64,000 nucleotides of DNA from Lysinibacillus mangiferihumi (GCF_003049665.1 NZ_PYWM01000013.1:1-64000), one strand, 5' to 3'. Counted from the first letter of the stretch, positions 21,322-30,780 are shown. The notes: generated by a model not told the origin, from the letters alone. Numbers and translations are program-made.

Positions 21322-23529
21322 TCAACCGATTGTGCGATTGATTAAATATTCCCAACTTTCCCGCAGTTTAACGAAGTCAACTTCTTGTGCATTCTTGCCA
21401 TAAATCTTTTGCTCGTATACGGCCGTTAACTTTTGCATCTCTTCTGTCTCTAACGATGCATCTACCCGTTCAGCAAACGCTCGTAATGTTTCGTCATGTT
21501 TTCGTTTTAAACCAATGCGCCCTAACTGTTTCGTTAATGCTTGATAGGAAGCATCAAAACTTGACCAATCTGCTTCTTTTTTGCGATAGACACGCACCTG
21601 CATTTTAGGAATCCATGTTTTTCGTTGTACAAATAAAGCCACACCAATAATAATGAGTAAAGCCATTAGCGTGAACCAAACATATTTTAACGATTTCACC
21701 CAAGCCCATACACGGTCTAAGCTAAAAGCTGAATTGTTAGCTGTTTGCTCTGTTGGTTGCTCTTTCTTTTGCTGTTGCGCTGGTTTTTCTTCTGGTTGTA
21801 GTACTTCTTCTTGCTGAGGTTGATTTCGCTGTAAATCATAATCAATATTCACTGTACCAGAAAAGCCAATTGTCGGTTCAAACTCTATCCACCCTGTGCC
21901 TGGAACATATGCCTCTACCCAAGAGTGGGCATTGTCATTCGTCACTTTATATTCACGCAGACCATTTGATAACGCCCCTGCATTACCTGGTGCAAAGCCT
22001 TTCACCCAGCGAGCGGGAATGCCGATAGAACGGAGCATAACAACCATGGATGTAGAAAAGTTATCACAGTAGCCTACTTTTGTATCGAATAAAAATTGAT
22101 CTACATAATCTTGTTTTTCAGCAGGAATAGCTGCTGCTTTTTTATCGTATCTATAGTTTCCTGTTGAAAAATAGCCTTCCACTGCCTTTATTTTTTCATA
22201 TACAGAGGCTTTATCACGCGTTACATCAAGCGTTAAATCTTGTACACGCTGTGGAAGTGTGTCAGGTAATTGTAAAAAACGATTATAAGAAGGATCTAAT
22301 GTTTCTAGCATAGCTGGTTCAGACATTTGAAGCTGTTGCAAACTATAGTTTGGCTCACTATAAGTTATCGTATAATTTGACAGTAATTTATTACTACCAT
22401 TATCCGTCGTCACCAATTCGCCACTCGGTTGTTTTGTTACTATTTTTTCGGTTTGTCCATCTTGAATATACAAGGTAGGGTCCTCTGCCGAAACGGATAA
22501 CATGCCATATGTTTGAATTAAAAATGGCATAGGGACAGCCATGTCCATTTGAATTTGCCGTTCATTTTCTCGTGGCCCGACCTGCAAGGATGTATAAATC
22601 GGGGTATCATTTTCAAAAACAGCTTCCCCCATATACTCACCTGATAACACCCAGCCTTTCGATGTATAGGTATCTTTAGTATCGATACGCCAATAATGGC
22701 GATCACGTGAGGTTGCCGTAAAAATTAATGTATTATCTCCTTTATACGGTCCACCTAACCTACTGTCATCATCACTATAGCCAACTGTTCTTTGCCCATC
22801 TCCTACACCATCTTGCCCTGTAACGCTTTTGATAAACGGTACTGGATCAGCCCATGTAGGTCCTGCTTTTGGTAAATAGAATGCCACCATACTGACAAGT
22901 GCCACCGAAATAAGCATTGGTAAAACAATTTTCCACTTTCTAAGCATATCACTCGGTGCATCGAGCTGAAGTCTTAAACGTTTAATAAAAAGTACACCCG
23001 TCATAATTAGACCAAGCACAATTACTTTAATAATAGCGAGCTTTCCATTATATTCGCTAAACGTATCAAGTGTCGCGATGAAAAATACGGTTAATACGAA
23101 GAAGTAGAAAATATTATGATGCACTGTAATCCAGTGGTGAATTAAATAGATTAACATCCAAATCAACGCTAAAAACAATACTGTTCTAAATGCATCTGAT
23201 ACTTGTCCAAAATTCCCTGAAAAAATGTTCACCATGTTCCACGTCACTTCATTCACTACAAACGGAATGGTATGTCCTGAAAAAAACGGATTCTCGCTAT
23301 AAACAAATATAACAAACCATGTAATATAACCTAACTTTATAAGCCCGGACAATAACGGTCGAACTTTAAATAAAGAAAGCACTAGTGCTAAGCCAATAAA
23401 AACTAGAAACAACTGACTTAAACCTGTATTTGTTAATTGCATAACTGGTGTTAGCCACTCACGTAATATAAAGAAAATAATGACGTACGCGAAAGCTAGC
23501 TCAATAAAATTTTCTAGTGATTTTTTCAC
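21322..23529 (-). CDS. yebA: Transglutaminase-like membrane protein (TgpA/YebA)
   Basis: A 735-residue membrane protein. About six N-terminal membrane segments (residues 10-200) precede a large extracytoplasmic part with a transglutaminase-core domain: the catalytic Cys in VGYCDNFSTSM, the His in NAHSWVEAYVPG and the Asp/Glu region of GWIEFEPTIGF. A single late membrane span (WFTLMALLIIIGVALFVQ) is followed by a cytoplasmic DUF4129-type tail (DETLRAFAERVD). Family members probably cross-link or cleave cell-surface proteins; the substrate is unknown. It begins with GTG overlapping the yeaD stop and lies just before guaA, matching the B. subtilis order yeaC-yeaD-yebA-guaA. Confidence 0.88.
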   Translation of the reverse strand: MKKSLENFIELAFAYVIIFFILREWLTPVMQLTNTGLSQLFLVFIGLALVLSLFKVRPLLSGLIKLGYITWFVIFVYSENPFFSGHTIPFVVNEVTWNMVNIFSGNFGQVSDAFRTVLFLALIWMLIYLIHHWITVHHNIFYFFVLTVFFIATLDTFSEYNGKLAIIKVIVLGLIMTGVLFIKRLRLQLDAPSDMLRKWKIVLPMLISVALVSMVAFYLPKAGPTWADPVPFIKSVTGQDGVGDGQRTVGYSDDDSRLGGPYKGDNTLIFTATSRDRHYWRIDTKDTYTSKGWVLSGEYMGEAVFENDTPIYTSLQVGPRENERQIQMDMAVPMPFLIQTYGMLSVSAEDPTLYIQDGQTEKIVTKQPSGELVTTDNGSNKLLSNYTITYSEPNYSLQQLQMSEPAMLETLDPSYNRFLQLPDTLPQRVQDLTLDVTRDKASVYEKIKAVEGYFSTGNYRYDKKAAAIPAEKQDYVDQFLFDTKVGYCDNFSTSMVVMLRSIGIPARWVKGFAPGNAGALSNGLREYKVTNDNAHSWVEAYVPGTGWIEFEPTIGFSGTVNIDYDLQRNQPQQEEVLQPEEKPAQQQKKEQPTEQTANNSAFSLDRVWAWVKSLKYVWFTLMALLIIIGVALFVQRKTWIPKMQVRVYRKKEADWSSFDASYQALTKQLGRIGLKRKHDETLRAFAERVDASLETEEMQKLTAVYEQKIYGKNAQEVDFVKLRESWEYLINRTIG

Positions 23530-24707
23530 GGCTTCATCACCTCCGTGAACAAGTGGTAATAATCTGTTGGGTTTACATGTACGACTTGAATATGTTTATA
23601 ACGCTTTGTTACATCAGAACGTGCCTGTGTCTCTTGAGATACTACAAAACAAATACAACTTTTCACCGTATTACCTAAAGTATGTAGTAATTCATCTGAT
23701 ATATCACTCGTAACATATAGAAGCGTTGCCACACGCTGAAGGACTTGGGTATCACGCAATTGATATTTTGCATTTTCAACAGGTTTGACACAAGCTAAAT
23801 GATGCATCACTCGATCTAATTGCTTTTCACCTTGGATGGAAGAAAACACTTTTGTTTTTACGCCTGTTGAAACAAAGGAAATATCCCCACGCCCTCGTAC
23901 AATGGCATTAAGCATTGAAGCGACTAACTCCACCTTCTCTTCAAATAACGGAGAAGAACCTACATCGAGCATTAACATCAATTCCTGTGATTGACGATCT
24001 TCAAATTCCTTTGACTGAAGTGTTTGTGTTTTTGCAAATGACTTCCAATGAATCCACGAAAAGCGGTCACCTGGTACATATTCGCGTAAACCTATAGCCA
24101 TTGATGTGTCCTTCACAATGGAATAAGGGGTCATCATGGACCCAACATCTAATTTTGTTTGTAATGTAGCATATTTCATATCATGCACTCTCGGATAAAC
24201 TAGAACTGTTTGTTCTTTTTCTACCAAAATGCGCTTCTTTGCCCATCCGAAAAAATCATGGAAGATGATATGCGCACCTAAATAACGATGCTCACCACGC
24301 GACAAGCTTTCAAGTGTGTAACGCCAAGTAAACGTTTTTTTAAAACCTACAAATTTTATGGCGTCTTTCTCTTGCACCTTTGACTGCACTAGCATCTCGC
24401 TACCAACAAGTTCTTCCATCAGCATATACGCAAATGGAAAACGCGTTTTTCTTTCTACACTTATTGTTACTTGAACTGATTGTCCGCTTTCTACATGAGA
24501 AGGTTCAATTTTACGCTCTACACTGTATATTTCCTCCCTCACAAGTTGGAATATAAAAGCGTACAACAAAAATGGACTTACCGTAAAAAAGACAAACCAG
24601 CTGACAAATCCACCTTGAAACATAGCGTAACAAAACGTAATAAGTATCAGAAAGCTCACTAATAGAAAATGTTTACTTTTTTCAAAAAGGGCTCGCCATT
24701 TCTTCAT
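23526..24707 (-). CDS. yeaD: DUF58 domain-containing membrane protein (YeaD)
   Basis: A 393-residue protein with two N-terminal membrane segments (residues 14-50) and a C-terminal DUF58 / von Willebrand factor A-like domain. The diagnostic motif is GLREYVPGDRFSWIHWKSFAK (written in part: REYVPGDRFSWIHWKS), followed by the MIDAS-like LMLDVGSS. DUF58 proteins form a conserved trio with a MoxR ATPase and a transglutaminase-like protein and are thought to act together in assembling or modifying surface complexes. It overlaps both neighbours by four bases, showing a tight operon. Confidence 0.88.
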   Translation of the reverse strand: MKKWRALFEKSKHFLLVSFLILITFCYAMFQGGFVSWFVFFTVSPFLLYAFIFQLVREEIYSVERKIEPSHVESGQSVQVTISVERKTRFPFAYMLMEELVGSEMLVQSKVQEKDAIKFVGFKKTFTWRYTLESLSRGEHRYLGAHIIFHDFFGWAKKRILVEKEQTVLVYPRVHDMKYATLQTKLDVGSMMTPYSIVKDTSMAIGLREYVPGDRFSWIHWKSFAKTQTLQSKEFEDRQSQELMLMLDVGSSPLFEEKVELVASMLNAIVRGRGDISFVSTGVKTKVFSSIQGEKQLDRVMHHLACVKPVENAKYQLRDTQVLQRVATLLYVTSDISDELLHTLGNTVKSCICFVVSQETQARSDVTKRYKHIQVVHVNPTDYYHLFTEVMKP

Positions 24708-25648
24708 TGCTCTGCTAACCTCTTCGTCGGCACAGGCGTTTTTGCAATAATACGTTCAATAATTTCTTCTGCTGTTACATCATCATAACGCGCATCTGGC
24801 TTGAGCACTAATCGGTGGCTAAAGACATAGGGCGCTAAATATTGAACATCGTCTGGTATTACATAGCTTCGCCCTTTCATAAATGCATATGCCTGAGACG
24901 CCTTCATCAAAGCAATTGTCGCACGAGGACTAACCCCTAAATACACGTAGTTATTCTCTCTTGTTTGAGAAGCCAGTTCAACCATATAGTTTTTAACGGA
25001 GTCCTCCACATAAACGCCTTGCACAAGTTGCTGTAATTCAATTAATTGTGCCACCGACAGCACAGCATCAATTTTTTCAATAGACTTGCCATTTTCAGCA
25101 CGACGCAGTATTTCTACTTCTTGCCCTCTCGTTGGATAGCCCATTTTTATTTTTAGTAAAAAGCGATCAAGCTGTGCCTCTGGTAATGGATAGGTACCCT
25201 CATGTTCGATAGGATTTTGCGTCGCCATAACAAAAAATGGCTGATTAATCATAAGTGTATTGCCATCAATTGTGACAGACGCCTCCTCCATCGCTTCAAG
25301 TAAGGCCGATTGTGTTTTCGGTGACGTTCTATTAATTTCATCAGCCAAAACTACATCGCCCATAATCGGCCCTGGACGAAATTCAAATTCCATTGTTTTT
25401 GGGTTATAAATAGAAACACCTACAACATCGGAGGGCAGTAAATCGGGAGTAAATTGAATACGTTTGAATTGGGCATCGAAAGATTTAGCAAGCGCACGTA
25501 CCATCATAGTCTTACCAACTCCTGGCACATCCTCAAGTAATACGTGCCCCCTTGCAAGCAAGGCTACAATGCTAAGTTCCGCTACCTCTCTCTTTCCTAT
25601 CATTACTTTCTCTATATTTTCTAATACCATTTGGATTTGTAAATTCAT
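24704..25648 (-). CDS. yeaC: MoxR-family AAA+ ATPase (YeaC)
   Basis: A 314-residue AAA+ ATPase. Walker A is EDVPGVGKTMM, Walker B LADEINRTSP, sensor 1 FVMATQNPIEHEGTYPLPEA, and arginine finger QLDRFLLK, all typical of MoxR chaperones. Such ATPases remodel or insert metal into partner proteins that carry VWA domains, here probably the DUF58 product encoded next. GGGAGGG precedes ATG 25648. It is the first gene of the yeaC-yeaD-yebA operon, with a gap of about 200 bp to the divergent-looking terminator of the nos operon. Confidence 0.92.
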   Translation of the reverse strand: MNLQIQMVLENIEKVMIGKREVAELSIVALLARGHVLLEDVPGVGKTMMVRALAKSFDAQFKRIQFTPDLLPSDVVGVSIYNPKTMEFEFRPGPIMGDVVLADEINRTSPKTQSALLEAMEEASVTIDGNTLMINQPFFVMATQNPIEHEGTYPLPEAQLDRFLLKIKMGYPTRGQEVEILRRAENGKSIEKIDAVLSVAQLIELQQLVQGVYVEDSVKNYMVELASQTRENNYVYLGVSPRATIALMKASQAYAFMKGRSYVIPDDVQYLAPYVFSHRLVLKPDARYDDVTAEEIIERIIAKTPVPTKRLAEQ

Positions 25649-25794
25649 AAAACTAAAACCCTCCCATTTTCGCTAACCAATTATTTGAATTGCACGATAA
25701 TTTAGTTCAAGCATATCGAAAACTGTTTCGTAACACAATTAATGTGCCATTATCCAGTTAAAATGATAAATTAACAAACATGTTATTGCCTCTA

Positions 25795-25834
25795 TAAAAA
25801 GAGGTTTGTTTGATGTTTCTTATCAAACAAACCT
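25795..25834 (-). terminator. Terminator of the nos accessory operon
   Basis: Minus-strand hairpin AGGTTTGTTTGAT / ATCAAACAAACCT followed by CTTTTTAT, 33 bp past the nosF stop. Confidence 0.88.
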
Positions 25835-25867
25835 ACCTAATAGTATAACGTTTCATTTACATAAATG

Positions 25868-26545
25868 TTACAGATTTAATTTTTTTAACCATAAACTCTC
25901 TAATGTTGAAACATTTTCATTCCTCAATATTGCATTTAAGTCTCCTGAAAGTAATATATTTCCTTCATGTAACACTAACACATCGTCTGCTACTTCCTCT
26001 ACAAATCCTAGTAAATGTGTAGAAAATATCACTGTATTGCCCATTTCCTTTTGTTCAAGCATCATTTTTTTCAACTCTGCAATCCAAAATGGGTCAAGTC
26101 CATTCGTTGGTTCATCTAAAATCAGGAGCGACCCCGCACCTAGTAAACTTTGGGCAAGATTTAACCGTTGCCGCATTCCCTTCGAAAACTGTTGAACCCT
26201 TTGCTTTCTAACGTCCCACAAGCCAACGCGTTTCAATACTTGCTCTTGCTCTTTTTTAGCTATTCTTTTCAAAGAGGACAGTAATTGCAATACTTCTGCT
26301 GCCGTTAACATTGAGGGAAAATCTACATCATCTGGCATATAACGAATCGCTTGACTGTCCTGCCATTTTAGCTCCCCTGACATCGGTTTCTCCTGTCCAG
26401 TTAACAGGCGAATAAGCGTACTTTTCCCTGCTCCATTGCCACCTGCTAACGCTAAAATACGCCCTTTCTGCACAGTAAAGGATACGTCTTTAAGTCCCCT
26501 ATTATTTTTATAGACATTTGATAGATGATTCGCCTCTAGTAACAC
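25868..26545 (-). CDS. nosF: ABC transporter ATP-binding protein (NosF-like)
   Basis: A 225-residue ABC ATPase: Walker A GGNGAGKSTLI, signature FSKGMRQRLNLAQ, Walker B LLILDEPTNGLDP, H-loop STHLLGF. The start is GTG 26545, overlapping the nosY stop as TAGTG with AAGGGGGAG ahead; the open frame to 26611 is not used. With NosY it forms a transporter thought to supply a sulfur species or copper-related substrate for CuZ-site assembly in nitrous oxide reductase. It is last in the nosL-D-L-Y-F operon. No nosZ lies in this window, so its client enzyme is uncertain. Confidence 0.82.
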   Translation of the reverse strand: MLLEANHLSNVYKNNRGLKDVSFTVQKGRILALAGGNGAGKSTLIRLLTGQEKPMSGELKWQDSQAIRYMPDDVDFPSMLTAAEVLQLLSSLKRIAKKEQEQVLKRVGLWDVRKQRVQQFSKGMRQRLNLAQSLLGAGSLLILDEPTNGLDPFWIAELKKMMLEQKEMGNTVIFSTHLLGFVEEVADDVLVLHEGNILLSGDLNAILRNENVSTLESLWLKKLNL

Positions 26546-27354
26546 TACCGCTTCTCCCCCTTCTTTAGTCTCCTTGCAGTAAAGGCAAGCGGTAAAGCTA
26601 CCCACAAACATGTTACCAATCCATATACCACATAGCCCAATGGTGATGCATAAAATGCTGTCACATTATAAAAAGATGGACCAAGTACGCTGGCCTGTTT
26701 TGTAAATATAAAGTAACCAAAGCGCAACCATTCTACAGGATTAATATGCATAACAATAATCGTTAGCTTTTGTAAAATATGCCCTGCAACTACTGTGCCA
26801 ATTGCCATTAAGGCATACGACAGAAGCAATAAGAAAAATGACCATAAAACTAACGACAGCGATAGCGCAAATAATCTCGTTTTCGCTACCGCCCCAATAG
26901 CTAACGCTAAGGAAGTAAAAATAGCAATGCATAATAATGTCAGACTTATAAAAATAAACGGCAAACGTACGCCACCAAGTAATCCACCAAGTGCTAAAAC
27001 AACACCAAACGCTACCATCACGATTAATAAAAAGGCAATAACAGTAGCTAAATACTTTCCAAAAATATATTGTTTACGCGTCATCGGATAGGTTTTTAAT
27101 AAAGAAAACCACCCTGTTTCTATATCACCAGCAATGCTCATACTGCCAATTGTCAAAATAAATAGAGGCAATAAAAACAAAAGGACATTTAAAAACGAAG
27201 CTGTTTGACGAGTAAAACCTTCTACATCAGGCAGTGCCATTTGCTGGATAACAATAATCGATGTAAAAACAAAAGTGAAGAGTAAGCCAACTAATTGCAT
27301 CCACCGACTGCGCAACATTTGTTTCAATTCAAGTTTGATGAGCATGCTGTACAT
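26545..27354 (-). CDS. nosY: ABC transporter permease (NosY-like)
   Basis: A 269-residue integral membrane protein with six hydrophobic segments, an ABC-2 type permease of the NosY group. Characteristic pieces: LELKQMLRSRWMQLVG at the start, SIAGDIETGWFSLLKTYP after the second span, and a MHINPVEWLRFG region. Start ATG 27354 overlaps the stop of the preceding nosL gene as TGATG, so the long frame back to 27372 is discarded. Partner of the NosF ATPase, with which it overlaps by one base. Confidence 0.82.
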   Translation of the reverse strand: MYSMLIKLELKQMLRSRWMQLVGLLFTFVFTSIIVIQQMALPDVEGFTRQTASFLNVLLFLLPLFILTIGSMSIAGDIETGWFSLLKTYPMTRKQYIFGKYLATVIAFLLIVMVAFGVVLALGGLLGGVRLPFIFISLTLLCIAIFTSLALAIGAVAKTRLFALSLSLVLWSFFLLLLSYALMAIGTVVAGHILQKLTIIVMHINPVEWLRFGYFIFTKQASVLGPSFYNVTAFYASPLGYVVYGLVTCLWVALPLAFTARRLKKGEKR

Positions 27355-27806
27355 CACTGATGAATCCCCCAATTAAAATCGCTTAAATCCTCATAAGTAA
27401 GCACTTGTCCCTTACCTTCAGTAGTCATCCAAGATTGCGCAGCTTCTTGCGTTTCGAAAGCAAGTACACCATAATTCATCGGCGTCCAATAATCTTTGTT
27501 GTAGACAAACGTCGCCTTCGAAACATCAATCCATTTATTCTCTTTTGCATCCTTAATGAAAGCAGCTCCAACCTCTTCGTCTCCATTTGCCGCAATGTAC
27601 TCAATTAAACACCCAATATCATCAAACATTTCATAGTCACCATTTTTCAAGGCAATTTGTCCGGCATACTCGTTATGCACAATTGACATGTTACAAACTT
27701 TACAAACATCGGTTTCATTGACAATGTCACGTGGTTTAAACGTTTTTTCACTACACCCTACAGCCAGTAAACAACTAACGCAAATTATTAGTATCCACTT
27801 TTTCAT
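27354..27806 (-). CDS. nosL: NosL-family copper-binding lipoprotein (second copy)
   Basis: A 150-residue lipoprotein. A signal peptide ends in the lipobox LLAVGC (Cys about residue 18), so it should be anchored on the outer face of the membrane. The NosL features are CKVCNMSI (copper-binding Cys/Met), FDDIGCLIEYI and the MNYGVLAFETQEAAQSW strand. NosL delivers Cu(I) to nitrous oxide reductase in denitrifiers. ATG 27806 overlaps the nosD stop by four bases. It shares its fold with the longer NosL at 29133 but lacks the Met/His-rich tail. Confidence 0.85.
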   Translation of the reverse strand: MKKWILIICVSCLLAVGCSEKTFKPRDIVNETDVCKVCNMSIVHNEYAGQIALKNGDYEMFDDIGCLIEYIAANGDEEVGAAFIKDAKENKWIDVSKATFVYNKDYWTPMNYGVLAFETQEAAQSWMTTEGKGQVLTYEDLSDFNWGIHQ

Positions 27807-29071
27807 TCCATCAAACCTCTTTTCCATAGCCATACGCTACTTAAAATAAAAAATAGACCTAGCAAAAACTGTGCTATATCCATATCTACTTTTTTTACAC
27901 TTTGGTCTTTCATCAGTTTCGGCGTTTCATCAACAAGCACCGTCCTCGCGCTTTTATTGATTTGCTGATCGAGGGAAGTTAGTAAAACAACGCTTGGTGA
28001 CGCTACAAAATATTGATACACTGGCTGTTGGACCATCCATTGTCCAAAGCTAGATACAGCGACATATGGAACATCGCCAGTACCGTTATTTTTTAAATCC
28101 GTTCCAACATAATCATCATAATAATTACTGGATAACCGATAGCCTTGTTGATCCGAACGAGCGGTTAATATATTGCCAGTAAACTGATTATTCTCTACAA
28201 CTGTTTGGTCATCTACCTTTGTTCCTTCAATGGCCGTTTGATTCATTTGAAAATGATTATGCATAATTTGCACCTCTGCACTTTTCTGTAATGCAATGGC
28301 CGTTCGATTGTTCTTCATCGTATTAAAAGCAAGGTCTGCACGCTGCACATCATATAGCAATGCTCCGCTGCCATTCATATCGTTATGATGGATGACTACA
28401 TTGTCCTTAATCGTAATACCGCTAGTCATCATCACCATCAATCCTGTTACATTGCTCGCATACGTATTGTTTAGAGCCTTGGCATTTTCAGTATACATAA
28501 AATGCGTACCATAACGGCTATTCTCTACCGTATTGCGTTGCACAACAATGCCGTCAACCTCTTCTACGTAAATACCATCTTGCACATGTTTAATATTACT
28601 ATCTTCAACCACTATCTTCTCGCTTTGATAAATAGCAATACCATTACCTTTTTTTGAATAATGCGCCTGTGTGCCAACTATTTCAACATGTTGGATGTGT
28701 ACATTTTCGCCGTGTTGAATATGCACAGCACTATGCACGTCGTTAATTTTCAATTGTCGTAGCGCAAGACCTTCCACCTCACTAGCAACAATTCCCTTTT
28801 TTCCCGATAGCGTCATATTGTCAATCATTACTGCGTCTGCACCTTCAATACGAATTGCTGGTTTTTCCCCAACGGCTGCAATCTCTGTGCCTTTTTCTCC
28901 ACGCAATGTAATGTTTTTTGTCACGATCAAATTTCCTTTATAATAACCTGCTGGAATGTTGATGACGGCCCCAGGTTCCGCTCTGTCGATTGCCTCCTGT
29001 ATATCAAATTTTGCATAGGCAGTCGAACTTATACATAGCAAAAACAATAAGACACATCCTATTTTTTTCAC
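27803..29071 (-). CDS. nosD: NosD-like parallel beta-helix protein
   Basis: A 422-residue exported protein. The signal peptide MKKIGCVLLFLLCISSTAYA is followed by about 300 residues of right-handed parallel beta-helix (CASH/NosD) repeats such as GIYVEEVDGIVVQRNTVENS and NRTAIALQKSAEVQIMHNHF, then a C-terminal membrane span (QFLLGLFFILSSVWLW). NosD is needed with NosF and NosY to assemble the copper-sulfide centre of nitrous oxide reductase. The start is GTG 29071 after GGAGGT. A small hairpin separates it from the first nosL. Confidence 0.85.
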   Translation of the reverse strand: MKKIGCVLLFLLCISSTAYAKFDIQEAIDRAEPGAVINIPAGYYKGNLIVTKNITLRGEKGTEIAAVGEKPAIRIEGADAVMIDNMTLSGKKGIVASEVEGLALRQLKINDVHSAVHIQHGENVHIQHVEIVGTQAHYSKKGNGIAIYQSEKIVVEDSNIKHVQDGIYVEEVDGIVVQRNTVENSRYGTHFMYTENAKALNNTYASNVTGLMVMMTSGITIKDNVVIHHNDMNGSGALLYDVQRADLAFNTMKNNRTAIALQKSAEVQIMHNHFQMNQTAIEGTKVDDQTVVENNQFTGNILTARSDQQGYRLSSNYYDDYVGTDLKNNGTGDVPYVAVSSFGQWMVQQPVYQYFVASPSVVLLTSLDQQINKSARTVLVDETPKLMKDQSVKKVDMDIAQFLLGLFFILSSVWLWKRGLME

Positions 29072-29097
29072 CTTTAGTACCTCCAAGTTCAGTAAGA

Positions 29098-29122
29098 AAA
29101 GACTAGAGGAAATTCCCCTAGC
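29098..29122 (-). other. Hairpin between nosL and nosD
   Basis: Minus-strand inverted repeat CTAGGGGAA / TTTCCTCTAG followed by TCTTTTCTT, 11 bp past the nosL stop. It may be a weak terminator or processing site that sets the nosL to nosD ratio. Confidence 0.55.
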
Positions 29123-29132
29123 CCTTTGTGTA

Positions 29133-29777
29133 TTAATGATTATGGTCATCACTTTCGTGATTCATCTCTTCCATATTCATTTTATCTGATTCTCCATTAG
29201 CTTCCTTTTCAGCGTTTTCTTGCATTTTCTTTTTACGGCGCTCTAATGCATCGTCTTTAATTTTTTGTAATTCTTCTACATGCGCTGTTGGATTTTCAGC
29301 TAAATACTTATCTGCATCAGCTTTGTTAATGAAATAGATATATCCCCAGTTCATTGGTGATTTTAAATCTGTTTTCACGATTGTGACATCTTCGACCTTC
29401 GCCCAATCTTTTGTATTATAATCACGTACAAACTTATCATTTTTCTCGTTATTCGCAACCTCTGCATTGACTAAACAGCCAATGTCATCATAAAACGCAA
29501 TTGTACCATCTGCTTTAATCGCTTGAGCAGAAAATACACCCATTTCATGGTCTTTCATATAAACCTTCATATTACACATTTCGCAAACTGTATCTTCTTG
29601 TGGTTCTTGTAATCGTGAATCTACTAAAGAAGCAACTTGCACTGATTCATCTTTCACTTCAGACTCTTTCGATGCAACTTCTGAATTCGTTTTTTCTTCC
29701 TTCACTTCTGCCTTTTCAGTACCACACGCTGTCAATATTAGTAACGTAGCTAGTACTGGTAACCATAATTTTTTCAC
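29133..29777 (-). CDS. nosL: NosL-family copper lipoprotein with Met/His-rich tail
   Basis: A 214-residue lipoprotein. The signal peptide ends in LILTAC (lipobox). A charged linker rich in Lys, Glu and Ser leads to a NosL domain: VCEMCNMKVYMKDHEMG, FYDDIGCLVNAE and SPMNWGYIYF. The C terminus adds a long charged helix and a tail rich in Met, His and acidic residues (DKMNMEEMNHESDDHNH) that should bind copper. It begins at GTG 29777 with TGGGGGAG ahead. First gene of the operon nosL-nosD-nosL-nosY-nosF. With no nosZ here it may serve another copper enzyme or a nosZ elsewhere. Confidence 0.85.
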   Translation of the reverse strand: MKKLWLPVLATLLILTACGTEKAEVKEEKTNSEVASKESEVKDESVQVASLVDSRLQEPQEDTVCEMCNMKVYMKDHEMGVFSAQAIKADGTIAFYDDIGCLVNAEVANNEKNDKFVRDYNTKDWAKVEDVTIVKTDLKSPMNWGYIYFINKADADKYLAENPTAHVEELQKIKDDALERRKKKMQENAEKEANGESDKMNMEEMNHESDDHNH

Positions 29778-29952
29778 TATTGCTCCCCCAATTCTTTTCT
29801 GTTACTACCTAGTATTTTACAGATAAGTTGTGAAATAAGATGAAAATCTCTGTGAAGATTCGGAAAAATCTATTTGACTACTTTGCAAACGTCTTGAAGT
29901 CAAAGTATTCTCTTACAAACTAAAACGATTAAAAAAGCGAGGACAAAAGAGA

Positions 29953-29992
29953 AAAAGTGTTAGATTGACTGCCATCAATCTAACACTTTTTT
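29953..29992. terminator. Strong bidirectional terminator-like hairpin
   Basis: AAAAAGTGTTAGATTGA / TCAATCTAACACTTTTTT, a perfect 17-bp stem. It lies in a 590-bp gene-free interval. No gene ends right beside it; the nearest is the minus-strand gene whose stop is at 30369, with two repeat elements between. Confidence 0.75.
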
Positions 29993-30000
29993 GCTATTCC

Positions 30001-30129
30001 GTTGTTGTCCGCTACGGCGGTGCTTTCCGCTCAGCACAGTAAGGCCGCAACCCTCGCTAACGCGCGGTCTGTTGCGTCTTACATTATGTGCTGTTCCCGC
30101 TGGAGTCACCGCCTTCGCTACCAACAACT
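30001..30129. repeat. GTTG...CAAC palindromic repeat element, copy A
   Basis: About 129 bp, GC-richer than its surroundings, beginning GTTGTTGTCCGCTACGG and ending GCTACCAACAAC. Internally it pairs GTAAGGCCGCAAC with GTTGCGTCTTAC, so it folds as a large hairpin. It has the same plan as 38401-38531. Confidence 0.75.
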
Positions 30130-30254
30130 AGTGAACACTTCTAATTTTTTATTTTTGCAAAAGCAAGAGTGGCTAAGGTCTCCATATAGCAGAAAATTAT
30201 GAACAGCTTTCGTCTGTTTCTTAAATTTTTTTAGTTATGTCCTAGCCTCTTGTC

Positions 30255-30345
30255 GTTGTTGTCCGCTACGGGCGGGTCTTTGATTCACTGACTTTTACTG
30301 GCGATTGGTTGTGCGTTCTTTAGTAGAGTCGCCACAATCAACAAC
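30255..30345. repeat. Palindromic repeat element, copy B (shortened)
   Basis: Starts GTTGTCCGCTACGGGCGG like the other copies and ends CACAATCAACAAC but lacks the CGTAAGCCGCAAC centre. Probably a degenerate or internally deleted member of the same family. Confidence 0.6.
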
Positions 30346-30368
30346 CCATGTTCTCGAACTTGATTTTG

Positions 30369-30689
30369 CTATATAGAGGTACGGTAACTATTGTGGCGCT
30401 TCTTTAGCTTACTTAGACGGCTCAGTTTTCCAGCTGTTTCATTTAGTTCATTGTGAATTTGAACAGTGCCTCCGCTTTCCGCAAAAATAGGTTCTAGTTG
30501 ATTATGACGTTGTTGCTGCATCGGCCTCTTATTACTTGATTGCTTTTTATCTTTATTTTTTTGCAAACTTTTTTTAAATTGTTGCTGTGTATGGTGGCTA
30601 AAGTTATGACTAATATCACCAGCATGTAAATACTGTTGTTCATTACGAAAAGTGCTACCTGTCGTCGCATTTACTCTAGAAGTCCTCAT
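30369..30689 (-). CDS. Hypothetical basic, low-complexity protein (106 aa)
   Basis: Not recognised. A 106-residue protein, strongly basic and rich in Gln, Asn, Ser and His (QQQFKKSLQKNKDKKQSSN, PMQQQRHNQLE), probably largely disordered, with no signal peptide or membrane span. The AAGGAGGG ribosome site seven or eight bases before ATG 30689 is excellent, so it is very likely translated. It stands alone between repeat elements and nadE. It may be genus-specific. Confidence 0.65.
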   Translation of the reverse strand: MRTSRVNATTGSTFRNEQQYLHAGDISHNFSHHTQQQFKKSLQKNKDKKQSSNKRPMQQQRHNQLEPIFAESGGTVQIHNELNETAGKLSRLSKLKKRHNSYRTSI

Positions 30690-30780
30690 AATTAGTTACC
30701 CTCCTTTTCATTTTACTTACTTTATAGGTATTTATATCGACATTATATGCAAAAAATTAAGCAAACAGAACCAAATATAT

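Noticed and set aside
29821-29880. FNR box upstream of the nos operon
   Set aside because: TTCACA occurs twice as a direct repeat, not as the inverted TGTGA-N6-TCACA needed for an FNR site.
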